NCBI GenBank assembly: GCA_031291235.1
Contig: JARLJL010000006.1
Span: 310,001-374,000 of the forward strand
Length of the DNA: 64,000 nt
Source: Sulfuriferula sp.
GTDB taxonomy: Bacteria > Pseudomonadota > Gammaproteobacteria > Burkholderiales > Sulfuriferulaceae
Direction of reading: 5' to 3'
The notes under the pieces are model-generated. The model saw only the letters and a list, made by a program, of their open reading frames with translations. It was not told the DNA's origin and ran no database searches. A program made the position numbers and the translations under genes. Every line of letters starts with the position of its first letter. Position 1 is the stretch's first letter. Below, in pieces: positions 1 through 11,432 of the stretch.

Positions 1-2407
1 ACTCCACATCAATAATGCCGCCGGCATCGTGCTTGATATCAAACAAGCCGCTACGATTTGCATGACCGTCGTGCATTTTTTGGCGCATATTGAGCACATC
101 CTCGCGCAATTTGGCCAAGTCGCGAGGCTGAGTCAGAATTTCGCAGCGTATGGGGTCGAACAACGTCCCGACTGCGGCGTCGCCGGCGACAAAGCGTGCG
201 CGGGTAAGCGCCTGATGCTCCCAGGTCCAGGCATGATGCCGCTGATAATCGCTGAAAGCGGCAATGCTACTGACCAGCAAACCCGACGCCCCGTCCGGAC
301 GCAGCCGCAAATCGGTCTCGTACAGCACCCCTGCGCTGGTGGTACTGGATAGCCAGGTAATCACGCGTTGCGCCAGCCGCGCATAATGCTCGGCAGCGTC
401 GGGCGCATCGTCCTGATACAAAAACACCATATCCAGATCGGAGGCGTAACCCAATTCGCGCCCGCCCAGCTTGCCGTAACCGATCACGGCAAAATGCGGC
501 ACCGGGCTATGACGGTTGCGCACACCCGCCCAGGCCAGCGGCAGCGTGACGTCCAATATCATCGCAGCCAGATCGGACAGGTAATCCGATAGTTGCTCCA
601 GCGGCAAAATGCCTGCGAGATCCTGCGCCAGCAAGTGAAACGTCACCCGCTGACGGAAATGGCGCATCGCATCCATCTGCCGCTCGGTGTCGCCGTCCAG
701 CGCCTGTATCTGCGCATCGAGTTCGGCACGCAGCGCTATCCAGTCGGGCGGCGTATACAGCACGCGGGTGTCGAGCAATTCGTCCAGCAACATGGGATTG
801 CGCGTCAGATATTGCGCCGCCCACGGGCTGGCCGCGCAGATTTTGGCAAGCTGTTGCAAGGTCGCCGGATACTCCACCAGCAGCGCCAGATACGATGCAC
901 GCCGCGATACCGTTTCCAGCAGATCCATGATACGTGCCAGCGTACCGTCCGGCGGCGACATGGTTGCCGCAACCGCAATCAATTCCGGCACCAGCGCATC
1001 CAGCCGTGCACGATTGCTGGCCGGCAAACCTATGTAACGGCTGCTCTTGCGCACTTGCTGCAAGCGCCGATATACGGCCTCCGGGTCGATGAATCCCAGC
1101 GCGGCCAATTGCGTCCGGGCCTCATCTTCCTCGATCACGCCCAGCCACAGCGCGCTCAAGGGATGGTGCGCGCCATCGGCATGCGGTGCTGCAAACACCT
1201 TGTCAAAATGCCGGGAAACCTTGGCTCTGTGCGCATTCAGACCGAACAGAAAAGTCTCGTAATCGGCAAAACCCATGCTCGCGGCGATGCGCATTTTGTC
1301 ATCCGCTTGCGCAGGCAGCATCTGTATCTGGGCATCGTCCAGATATTGCAGGCGGTGTTCCAGATTGCGCAGGAAAAAATACGCCTCGCGCAATTCGTCG
1401 ACAGCCGCCTCCGGCAACAGACCGCGCGCCGCCAGCATAGGCAATACCGCCAGTATCGACCGCGTCTGCAATGCCGGCACCTGACCGCCGCGGATCAATT
1501 GAAATACTTGCGCAATGAATTCGATTTCACGGATACCGCCTGGCCCCAGCTTGATGTTGTCGACGCGATCGCGCCGTATCACTTCGCGGCGGATTTGCGC
1601 ATGCAGTTCGCGCATCGCGGCCAGCGCATTGAAATCCAGATATTTGCGGAATACGAACGGGCGGATGATCGCGCTTAATTCATCCAGCCGGCTGCCGCTC
1701 AGCGCCCGCCCCTTGATCCAGGCATAACGTTCCCACTCGCGCCCATGCGTGACCAGATAATCCTCGAAAGCGGAATAACCCATGGCCAGCGGCCCCGCAT
1801 CGCCCCACGGACGCAAGCGCGTGTCGACCCGAAACACGAAACCGTCGGCAGTAATTTCAGAAATTGCCAAGCCTATCTTTTTTGCCAGCAGCACGAAGAA
1901 CTGATGATAGGAAATGGGCTTGTCGCCCGCGGTTTCGCCTTCGTCGGCATACAGATACACCAAATCGATATCCGACGACACATTCAATTCGCCGCCGCCG
2001 AGCTTGCCCATGCCGATCACCGCCAGCTCCATGGGCGTGCCGTCGGCATTCGCCGGCATGCCGTGGATCTCGGCCAGCCACACCGAGTGATAACGCAATG
2101 CCCAGCGTACTGCCACTTGCGCGAGGTCGGTACAAATGCGCATGACCTCGTGCAAATCGCCCAGCCCACCCAGATCGCGCACGATAATCTGCGCCAGCAC
2201 CGCCTGCCGCAATTTGCGCAAGGCCACCTGCAAACCCGCCGCATCGACTATGGTTGCTGCTTCCAGCTGCGCCTGCATCAGGCTGCCGTCCCACGGCACG
2301 GACAACCGCCCGGCCAGCTCACCGGCAAATTTATCGTCTGCTGCCAGCAATCGGCTCAAATAGCGCGAATGCCGGCTGGCGGCGGTTATCTGATCCATTG
2401 CATTCAT
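1..2407 (-). CDS. glnE: Bifunctional glutamine synthetase adenylyltransferase/deadenylylase, 3' end beyond the window
   Basis: GlnE adds AMP to glutamine synthetase or removes it, in response to PII signalling, and so sets ammonia assimilation. About 802 codons are present; the family is about 950 residues, so roughly the last 120-150 residues lie beyond base 1. Two copies of the nucleotidyltransferase signature are visible: GMGKLGGGELN followed by SSDIDLVYLYAD near residues 132-155 (deadenylylation half), and GYGKLGGRELG followed by ASDLDMVFLYQD near residue 650 (adenylylation half). The chosen ATG at 2407 has a GGGAAACGA stretch about 10 bases upstream; an in-frame ATG three codons later lacks one. 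The gene is divergent from the acetate module. Long open frames on the opposite strand are antisense artefacts of this gene. Confidence 0.96.
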   Translation of the reverse strand, partial: MNAMDQITAASRHSRYLSRLLAADDKFAGELAGRLSVPWDGSLMQAQLEAATIVDAAGLQVALRKLRQAVLAQIIVRDLGGLGDLHEVMRICTDLAQVAVRWALRYHSVWLAEIHGMPANADGTPMELAVIGMGKLGGGELNVSSDIDLVYLYADEGETAGDKPISYHQFFVLLAKKIGLAISEITADGFVFRVDTRLRPWGDAGPLAMGYSAFEDYLVTHGREWERYAWIKGRALSGSRLDELSAIIRPFVFRKYLDFNALAAMRELHAQIRREVIRRDRVDNIKLGPGGIREIEFIAQVFQLIRGGQVPALQTRSILAVLPMLAARGLLPEAAVDELREAYFFLRNLEHRLQYLDDAQIQMLPAQADDKMRIAASMGFADYETFLFGLNAHRAKVSRHFDKVFAAPHADGAHHPLSALWLGVIEEDEARTQLAALGFIDPEAVYRRLQQVRKSSRYIGLPASNRARLDALVPELIAVAATMSPPDGTLARIMDLLETVSRRASYLALLVEYPATLQQLAKICAASPWAAQYLTRNPMLLDELLDTRVLYTPPDWIALRAELDAQIQALDGDTERQMDAMRHFRQRVTFHLLAQDLAGILPLEQLSDYLSDLAAMILDVTLPLAWAGVRNRHSPVPHFAVIGYGKLGGRELGYASDLDMVFLYQDDAPDAAEHYARLAQRVITWLSSTTSAGVLYETDLRLRPDGASGLLVSSIAAFSDYQRHHAWTWEHQALTRARFVAGDAAVGTLFDPIRCEILTQPRDLAKLREDVLNMRQKMHDGHANRSGLFDIKHDAGGIIDVE

Positions 2408-2620
2408 CAATATCGTTTCCCGTTTGACACAAAACTGTATTATTCACTAGAATCGGCTAAGCTGATCCTGATATCAAGCCAGTCAGAAACAATAAAATTT
2501 GAGCCGGCACCTTTACCCCTCCCGGTGTTGGCATCGAATATCACGATAATAATGCAGCGATTCAATAATCAACAAAACTCAGCACCCCACCAAACTGCAT
2601 CCATACCGACTGGAGTTTAT

Positions 2621-2944
2621 ATGACCACGCAGCACACCATGAACTGGCAAGCGATCGATGCCGATCCGCGATTTCAGGCATTGCACCGCAAAAAAACCCT
2701 GTTTCTCTGGGGATTAATGATTTTTTCGGTAATTTACTACTTTCTGTTGCCGGTAGGCGCAGCCTATTTTCCCGAAATATTCAAAATCAGGGTTTGGGGT
2801 CCGGTCAACATCGGTATCCTGTTCGCCCTTTCCGAATTTATTGTGGCATGGTTTATCGCCGTCCTTTATTCGCGCCGCGCCAATGCCGTATTCGACAGCA
2901 TGGCGCAGGAAATCATCAACGACGCGCATAACATAGGAGCCTGA
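2621..2944 (+). CDS. DUF485 family inner-membrane protein (YjcH-like)
   Basis: A 107-residue protein with two clear membrane segments (about residues 27-50 and 60-84), an acidic N-terminus containing ADPRFQALHRKK, and the SRRAN...FD...EI ending typical of DUF485. Proteins of this family are encoded directly upstream of acetate/solute symporters (yjcH-actP in E. coli) and are thought to assist them; the biochemical role is not established. The next gene starts two bases after its stop, so the two are surely co-translated. The start ATG follows CTGGAG at good spacing; the same frame is open much further upstream, but that part is antisense to glnE and has no ribosome site. Confidence 0.9.
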   Translation: MTTQHTMNWQAIDADPRFQALHRKKTLFLWGLMIFSVIYYFLLPVGAAYFPEIFKIRVWGPVNIGILFALSEFIVAWFIAVLYSRRANAVFDSMAQEIINDAHNIGA

Positions 2945-2946
2945 CC

Positions 2947-4974
2947 ATGCATACAACTCACCGCACCAAGTCATGGCTGGCCATGCCGCTGCTGACCATG
3001 CTGAGCCCTGCAGTCTGGGCCGGCGAAGGCGCTGTCGCCGACGAATTCAAATTGCTGACTGTAGCCGTATTCGGCGCAATTATCGCACTGACCATAGCCA
3101 TCACCTACTGGGCAGCCAAGAAAACCAACACCACCGCCGAATTTTATGCCGCCGGACGCAGCATTTCCGGCGCACAGAACGGCTGGGCCATCGCCGGCGA
3201 TTATCTCTCCGCCGCCTCGTTCCTCGGCATTGCCGGTCTGATTTCGCTGTACGGCTACGACGGCTTCATGTACTCGGTCGGTTTCCTTGTCGCCTATATC
3301 ACGGTACTGCTGGTGATCGCCGAGCCTTGCCGCAATATCGGCAAATATACGCTGGGCGATATTCTCGCTTTCCGCAACGACCCCAAGAAAACCAAAACCA
3401 TTGCCGCCATTTCCACCATCACCGTATCGATCTTTTACCTTACGGCACAGATGGTCGGCGGCGGCGTGCTGATCAAGACCCTGATCGGCATCGACTACGA
3501 AGTCTCGGTCATCGGCGTAGGCATACTGATGCTGGCCTACGTGGTATTCGGCGGCATGGTCGCGACCACCTGGGTACAGATCGTCAAGGCCATACTGCTG
3601 GTCGTGGCTTCGCTGGTGCTGGTGGTACTGGTATGGGCGCCGTACGGCTTCTCGCTACCGGGTTTCCTCGACAGCGTGGTGCACAACGACGGCGTACAGA
3701 AACAAGTCGCCAAGCTGCTGGGCAATTCGGCGACGGGCATGACGCCGGAAGAACTCGGTCAGCGCTTCCTTGAGCCCGGCCTGTTCCTGAAAAACCCGAT
3801 CGACCAGATTTCACTGGGCATGGCGCTGGTATTGGGCACAGCCGGTCTGCCGCACATCTTGATGCGCTTCTTTACCGTGCCGAATGCACAGGAAGCGCGC
3901 AAATCGGTGATCTGGGCGATGGCCATCATCGGCGGTTTTTATGTGATCACCCTGTTCCTCGGGCTGGGTGCCGCGACGCATGTCGGACCGGCCAATATCA
4001 TCGCGCTCGATAAGGGCGGCAACATGGCTGCACCTATACTCGCGCAATATCTGGGCGGCGGTGCGCATTCCATCCTCGGCAATTTCTTCCTCGCCTTCGT
4101 CGCTGCGGTGGCTTTCGCCACTATCGTCGCCGTCGTTGCCGGGCTGGTGCTGGCCTCCGCTTCTGCCATGGCGCACGACATTTACGTCGGCGTGATACGC
4201 GGCAACCATGCCACGCAGGAAGAGCAGGTGAGAGCGGCACGCATCTCGTCCGTCATCGTCGGTATTGCTGCCATTGTCATCGGCATCATGGCCAAGGGGC
4301 AGAACGTCGCGCATCTGGTCGGCATGGCTTTCGCTGTCGCGGCATCGAGCAACCTGCCTGCCGTGTTCCTGACGCTGTACTGGAAACGCTGCAACACCGG
4401 CGGCGTGATTCTAGGCATGCTGACGGGGGCAACTGCCGCCATCGCGCTGGTCATGGTATCGCCCAACATGACCTACCCCAAGGAGGTCGTCAAGGCGGCC
4501 AACAAGGTATTGCAAGGCGAACCTGCTGCCGACGCCAAACCGGCCGTGGCCGCGAAACCGGGCGAGGGCATCGTCTGCGAACTGTTCGCCGTCTGCGCCA
4601 AAGCCGAAGCGGCCAAACCGGCGACCCCATCCAGCCCGGCCAAACCCGGCGCACTGGAAAAGCTGACGACGCTGAACGCACAATTGCCGACGCTGACCGA
4701 TGCCGACGCCATCGCCAAAGTCAACAAGGAAATCGGCAAACTGAGCAAGGATATCGCCAAGGCGCAGGACGACCTGAAACAGTATGCGGGTAAAACCACC
4801 AGCATCATGGGTCTGGAAAAACCGTTCTTCCTGCTCAAGAATCCCGGCCTGATTTCCATCCCGCTGGGTTTCCTGATGGTCATGCTGGGTTCGTTGCTGT
4901 ATCGCGATCCGCGCGCCGAAGCCATGTGGGAGGAGTTATACGTGCGCCAGAATACCGGCATACACGCAGCTTAA
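2947..4974 (+). CDS. actP: Acetate/cation symporter, sodium:solute symporter family, with a large C-terminal insertion
   Basis: A sodium:solute symporter (SSSF) that probably imports acetate or another short carboxylate. It has an N-terminal signal-like segment (residues 1-25), then many membrane helices with the conserved early motif AAGRSISGAQNGWAIAGDYLSAASFLG, and the family GLPHILMRFFTV motif. At 675 residues it is about 125 longer than E. coli ActP. The extra length is an Ala/Lys/Pro-rich and then coiled-coil-like stretch at about residues 515-615, containing two cysteines, placed before the last membrane helix. Long symporters of the VC_2705 type also carry such a region, so the exact subfamily is open. 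It lies between the DUF485 gene and acs, which supports acetate as substrate. Confidence 0.9.
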   Translation: MHTTHRTKSWLAMPLLTMLSPAVWAGEGAVADEFKLLTVAVFGAIIALTIAITYWAAKKTNTTAEFYAAGRSISGAQNGWAIAGDYLSAASFLGIAGLISLYGYDGFMYSVGFLVAYITVLLVIAEPCRNIGKYTLGDILAFRNDPKKTKTIAAISTITVSIFYLTAQMVGGGVLIKTLIGIDYEVSVIGVGILMLAYVVFGGMVATTWVQIVKAILLVVASLVLVVLVWAPYGFSLPGFLDSVVHNDGVQKQVAKLLGNSATGMTPEELGQRFLEPGLFLKNPIDQISLGMALVLGTAGLPHILMRFFTVPNAQEARKSVIWAMAIIGGFYVITLFLGLGAATHVGPANIIALDKGGNMAAPILAQYLGGGAHSILGNFFLAFVAAVAFATIVAVVAGLVLASASAMAHDIYVGVIRGNHATQEEQVRAARISSVIVGIAAIVIGIMAKGQNVAHLVGMAFAVAASSNLPAVFLTLYWKRCNTGGVILGMLTGATAAIALVMVSPNMTYPKEVVKAANKVLQGEPAADAKPAVAAKPGEGIVCELFAVCAKAEAAKPATPSSPAKPGALEKLTTLNAQLPTLTDADAIAKVNKEIGKLSKDIAKAQDDLKQYAGKTTSIMGLEKPFFLLKNPGLISIPLGFLMVMLGSLLYRDPRAEAMWEELYVRQNTGIHAA

Positions 4975-4998
4975 CCGCCGATTCTTCATCAACCTTGA

Positions 4999-5031
4999 AA
5001 TCCTCCGGTCTCGACGGCCGGAGGATTTTTT
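4999..5031 (+). terminator. Rho-independent terminator after actP
   Basis: Stem TCCTCCGG (5001-5008) pairs with CCGGAGGA (5018-5025) around a 9-base loop and is followed by six T. It separates actP from acs, so acs probably has its own promoter in 5032-5137. Confidence 0.85.
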
Positions 5032-5137
5032 AATTTCTGCAATTCCGGCATCAGCGTCAAGCTCTCCATCCCGATTTGGATTAAAATAGCAGCTTAACAT
5101 CAAGGGCTCGCCCTAAATACCTACCACGGAGTTTGTA

Positions 5138-7102
<1,965 letters not shown>

Positions 7103-7288
7103 TCGTGGCAACCGTGCCGGCAGGGAACCCGTCCACCGCCTACGCAGCATATTGCAGCGGACGTGCAACTCAACCGGTAACGGTTTGTCGAACAGGCAAT
7201 TACTCAACCACCATGCGCATAATCGAGTTACGCAAAACCAACCCGACTGACGACAAAACTGCCATAGTCGCCAGGACAGACCTTTAAT

Positions 7289-10200
7289 ATGCTGGCTTTT
7301 AGCCGCCGCTGGCTTCGTCGCGGCATACTTTATATCCTGACCCCGCTCGCCGTCGCGCTGGTTGCGCTGGTGCTTGCGTTGCGTCTGTGGATTTTGCCCA
7401 ATCTGGACCAGTGGCGCGACAGCATCGCCGCATCGATCAGTCAGTCCGCCGGACAAAAAGTGACGTTGGGTCGGCTGACCGCGGACTGGCAAGGCTGGCA
7501 CCCGCAACTGCGCATCCAGCAATTGCGCGTGTACGGCAAGGACAACCGCCCGGCCCTGCTGTTGATGGATGTACACACCGAGCTGTCGTGGACGAGCCTG
7601 CTGCACGGCGAGCTGCGGCTGGCCAAGCTAGCTGTAGACGATCTGATCCTCAGCATACATCGCACTCAGGACGGCATCATTTACGTAGCAGGCATCGCCG
7701 TCAACCAGAAACAGGACAACAGCGCATTTACCGACTGGGTGCTGAAACAGCGCCAGATACGCATTACGCATGCCACCATGTCATGGCAGGACGACCAGCG
7801 CAGAGCGCCGATACTGGTAGCGCGCGAGGTTAATTTCAGCCTGGACAATCGCGGCCGCCGCCACCAGTTCCGCATCACCGCCATCCCGCCGGCACTGGTA
7901 GCGCATCCGCTGGACATACGCGGCGACTTTACCGGCACCAGCCTGAGCCGGCTAGCCGACTGGCGCGGTACGCTCGCGCTGAAAGTCGACCAAACCGATC
8001 TGGCGCAATGGCAAACCTGGGTCAACATGCCGCTGGGCGTTACTCGCGGCTTCGGCAACCTCGACCTGCAATTGCAGATCGCCAAAAAACAAATCATCGC
8101 CATCAATGCGAATACCAATCTGCATCAGCTTTCGCTGCAATTCGCCAGCAACCTGCCCCGGCTGAACCTGATCGATTTGTCCGGGCAAGTCAAATGGAAA
8201 CGTCTGGGTCCGGCCCAATCCCTGGATTTGCATCAGGTCAGCCTGCGCACCGACGATTTCCTGTATATCGCGCCATTCGATTTTTATCTGCGCTATGCCC
8301 CGGCGACAACCACTGCCGCAGCCATGGGCGACATGAAAATAAACGGCGTATGGCTGCAGTCGCTGGCGCGGCTGGCGAGCTACATTCCGCTTAGCGCCGC
8401 CCAGCGCGATGCGCTCGAGCAACACCGCCCCAGTGGCCGCCTGCAACAATTCAGCATGCATTGGCAAGGCGATTTGCCACATCCCGTCGATTACCGGATT
8501 CAAGGCCAATTCCGCCAGCTCGGCATGACAGCTGGCGGCGCGTTGCCCGGATTTTCCGGCCTGAGCGGCCAGATCGACGCCAATACGGCTGGCGGCAATC
8601 TGACTTTGGCCAGTCAGCATGTAGCGCTGAATTTGCCGCGCATACTGTTCGAACCCAATGTTGCCCTCGACACGCTGACTGCGCAAATCAAGTGGCAAAA
8701 ACAGGCCAGCGATTATCATTTCGCACTCACCCAGGGCAGCTTTGCCAACCCTGACGTCGCCGGCAATCTGTTCGGCGAATACCTGTGGCACCCAGGCCAA
8801 ATCGGGACCATAGACCTGAGCGGCTCGATCTCGCGCGGCAACGGCAAAGCGGCTTACCACTATCTGCCGCTGGCGGTACAACAGCCCGCCTACGACTGGA
8901 TACGCACCAACGTGCTGGACGGCAAGGTCACCGGCGTACAGTTCCACGTCAAGGGCGATCTGGCGAAATACCCGTTCCATAACGATAAAAACGGCTACCT
9001 CGACGTCAACGTCAAAATCGTCGACGGCGTATTGCAACCGGGCCCGGATTATCCCGCGTTCAACCATGTCAACGCCAACCTGCATTTCGCCGGTACACGC
9101 ATGGATATCACCGCAGACAGCGGCAAACTCTACGACGCGAATCTGCGCCGTGTCAGCGCAACCATCCCCGACCTATTCTCGCCGGATGAAATACTTAATA
9201 TAGGCGGCGAAGCTTCCGGCAATCTGACCGACCTCATTCGCTACGCCAACAACAGCCCCATCGCCGGCAAAATAGACAACCTCACCGTCGGTGCAACGGC
9301 GACCGGCAGTGCCAATCTCAAGCTCAACCTGAAACTGCCATTGCGGCATCTCAATCAAACCACGCTGGCCGGCATACTCGCCTTCAACAACAATACGATC
9401 ACGCCTGCCAAACCGTTACCGCAGCTCGACGCGGTACGCGGCAAGCTGAACTTCACCGAATCCGCCATTAACGCGCAAGGCATTAACCTGCGCTTGCTCG
9501 GCGGTCCGGCCACTTTATCCACCCAAAGCATGGCTGGCGGCATTACCCGCATCAACCTGCAAGGCCGGCTCAATGCGCCCGGCTTGAGCGCTTACGCCGA
9601 CCCCAGCCTGAACAAACTGATTAGCGGCAGCGCCAATTGGCAAGGCAGGATCGATCTGCTCCACGGTCGCGCCAGCGCTACCGATTTCGACAGCGACTTG
9701 CAGGGCCTGTCCATTGTACTGCCCCCACCGTTTGCCAAGACAGCCGCCAGCCGTCAGCAGCTGCACCTCAGCACGCGCCCGCGCAATGCCGGCGAAACGC
9801 TGATAGACGTACGCTATGGACAAATTGCTACTGCACGCATGCTGCAGGTCGAACACGGCGCCGGCAGCCAGATCGAACGCGGCGCAATCCGTTTCGACGG
9901 CAATGCGGAATTGCCCAACGAACCCGGCATGTGGATTACCGGCAATCTCACCGCATCCGATCTGGACGGCTGGATCAGCCAATTTAGCGGCAAAAAGAAT
10001 GGCGGCAACCTGCCTGACATCCCGGCGGTAAACCTCAATGTCAATATCAATCAGCTCGATACATTCGGACATCGCTTCAACAACGTCGCTATTCGCGCCA
10101 AAAATCAGGGATCCAACTGGCACGGCAACATATCGAGCCCGGCCATACAGGGTGAAGTGACCTGGACACCGGGCCAGTCCGACAGCCAGCCGGGTACATT

Positions 10201-11107
10201 GAACGCCCATTTCAAAAATCTGATCATACCGCCTGCAACCGCCGGCACAGTAGCCAACGAGCAACCGGACACCAGCCAGTGGCCGAAACTCCTGTTGAAC
10301 GTAGACGAGCTGCAGCTCGGCAATCGCCGTCTGGGCAAGCTGGAAGTCACTGCCACGCCGATTCCGGGCGGATTGAATTTCGAGCACATCCAGCTTAGCC
10401 ACAGCGACAGCAAACTGCTCATGTCCGCCGTCTGGCGGCCGCAAGCCATGCCCCAGACCGATGCAAAGATCCATTTCGAGGTAAGCGACATCGGCCAATT
10501 CCTCAACCGCTTCAACCATGCCGACACCATCAAACGCGGACAGGCAGTGATCGACGGACAAGCCAACTGGAACGGTACGCCGGTCGACATGACGGTAGCC
10601 AGCCTGTCCGGCAACTTCTCGCTTAAAGCCAGCAACGGCCAGTTTCTCAAAGCCGATCCAGGTGCTGCCAAACTGCTCGGCGTACTAAGTTTGCAATCGC
10701 TGCCGCGGCGCATCGCGCTGGATTTTCGCGATGTATTCAGCGACGGCTTCGCTTTTGACGATATTTCCGCTACGATTAGGCTGGATCGCGGCATCATTTA
10801 CAGCAACGATTTCCAGATGCAGGGCCCTGCAGCGACTGTGCAAATGAGCGGTGCGGTCGACATTAATGCGCAAACGCAGCAATTGCGCGCCTCTATCAGC
10901 CCTAAACTGAGCGAAAGCGTTGCCCTTGCCAGTTCGCTGGTAGGCGGTCCGGTGGTAGCATTAGGCGTATACGCAGTACAGAAGCTGCTCAAGGACCCAT
11001 TCGGACAAGCAGTACGATTTGATTACACGATTACAGGGCCGTGGTCGGACCCCGTCGTCAAGAAGGCTGAACGCATCAATGACAAACAAAATACGACACA
11101 TCCTTAA
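7289..11107 (+). CDS. YhdP family AsmA-like envelope protein
   Basis: A 1272-residue protein with one N-terminal membrane anchor (about residues 12-34) and a very long, repetitive beta-rich periplasmic part. It matches the YhdP/TIGR02099 family in length, in the start MLAFSRRWLRRG... and in the C-terminal AsmA-like section (GNFSLKASNGQFLKADPGAAKLLGVLSLQSLPRR region, then VALGVYAVQKLLKDPF). In E. coli YhdP, with TamB and YdbH, is involved in moving phospholipid between inner and outer membranes; the same role here is inferred. Its end overlaps the next gene, so it heads a set with the small periplasmic gene, the amidase and tldD. In many betaproteobacteria this gene, the nitrilase homologue and tldD stand in this same order. 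Confidence 0.9.
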   Translation: MLAFSRRWLRRGILYILTPLAVALVALVLALRLWILPNLDQWRDSIAASISQSAGQKVTLGRLTADWQGWHPQLRIQQLRVYGKDNRPALLLMDVHTELSWTSLLHGELRLAKLAVDDLILSIHRTQDGIIYVAGIAVNQKQDNSAFTDWVLKQRQIRITHATMSWQDDQRRAPILVAREVNFSLDNRGRRHQFRITAIPPALVAHPLDIRGDFTGTSLSRLADWRGTLALKVDQTDLAQWQTWVNMPLGVTRGFGNLDLQLQIAKKQIIAINANTNLHQLSLQFASNLPRLNLIDLSGQVKWKRLGPAQSLDLHQVSLRTDDFLYIAPFDFYLRYAPATTTAAAMGDMKINGVWLQSLARLASYIPLSAAQRDALEQHRPSGRLQQFSMHWQGDLPHPVDYRIQGQFRQLGMTAGGALPGFSGLSGQIDANTAGGNLTLASQHVALNLPRILFEPNVALDTLTAQIKWQKQASDYHFALTQGSFANPDVAGNLFGEYLWHPGQIGTIDLSGSISRGNGKAAYHYLPLAVQQPAYDWIRTNVLDGKVTGVQFHVKGDLAKYPFHNDKNGYLDVNVKIVDGVLQPGPDYPAFNHVNANLHFAGTRMDITADSGKLYDANLRRVSATIPDLFSPDEILNIGGEASGNLTDLIRYANNSPIAGKIDNLTVGATATGSANLKLNLKLPLRHLNQTTLAGILAFNNNTITPAKPLPQLDAVRGKLNFTESAINAQGINLRLLGGPATLSTQSMAGGITRINLQGRLNAPGLSAYADPSLNKLISGSANWQGRIDLLHGRASATDFDSDLQGLSIVLPPPFAKTAASRQQLHLSTRPRNAGETLIDVRYGQIATARMLQVEHGAGSQIERGAIRFDGNAELPNEPGMWITGNLTASDLDGWISQFSGKKNGGNLPDIPAVNLNVNINQLDTFGHRFNNVAIRAKNQGSNWHGNISSPAIQGEVTWTPGQSDSQPGTLNAHFKNLIIPPATAGTVANEQPDTSQWPKLLLNVDELQLGNRRLGKLEVTATPIPGGLNFEHIQLSHSDSKLLMSAVWRPQAMPQTDAKIHFEVSDIGQFLNRFNHADTIKRGQAVIDGQANWNGTPVDMTVASLSGNFSLKASNGQFLKADPGAAKLLGVLSLQSLPRRIALDFRDVFSDGFAFDDISATIRLDRGIIYSNDFQMQGPAATVQMSGAVDINAQTQQLRASISPKLSESVALASSLVGGPVVALGVYAVQKLLKDPFGQAVRFDYTITGPWSDPVVKKAERINDKQNTTHP

Positions 11108-11432
11108 ATATGCCGGCCTGAGCGCTGCATTGCTCACGATTGCGCCGGTCGCACATGCCGAAACCTGCGTGCTGGACGACGCTTACTGGATGCAGCCCCG
11201 TTCCGGCATCACCGCACTCAATGAAACTGCGATCAGGCCCTGCGTGCTGGCTCTGCTGGCCGACAACAAAAGCAGGATGCAAATTATTTATAACGATACC
11301 GATGAATCCGGCATCGCCGCTGACGAACTGCGTCAGTGGTTAGTTGCCCTGGCACTACCCGCCGAGCGTATCATATTAAAAAAAGCGACAACATTAACCG
11401 ACCCGATCCGTTTGGAGATACAACATGACTAA
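11079..11432 (+). CDS. Small exported protein of unknown function
   Basis: A 117-residue protein with a signal peptide: positive start MTNKIR, hydrophobic AGLSAALLTIAPV, cleavage after AHA before ETC. The mature part is about 90 residues with two cysteines. The start at 11079 lies 29 bases inside the end of the yhdP-like gene in another frame, and its stop overlaps the start of the amidase by 8 bases, so it is locked in a translationally coupled operon. I do not recognise the family. The C-terminal stretch LRQWLVALALPAERIIL loosely resembles the ending of OmpA-type domains, but the rest of that domain is absent. Confidence 0.7.
   Translation: MTNKIRHILKYAGLSAALLTIAPVAHAETCVLDDAYWMQPRSGITALNETAIRPCVLALLADNKSRMQIIYNDTDESGIAADELRQWLVALALPAERIILKKATTLTDPIRLEIQHD

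Noticed and set aside
593-1678. A 361-codon open frame on the plus strand opposite glnE
   Set aside because: Antisense to conserved GlnE sequence; no family resemblance.
7105-7287. Small open frame between acs and the YhdP-like gene
   Set aside because: 60 codons, no hydrophobic or domain pattern, no ribosome site.
7952-10561. Long minus-strand open frames opposite the YhdP-like gene
   Set aside because: Shadows of the yhdP-like reading frame; no ribosome sites and no recognisable domains.
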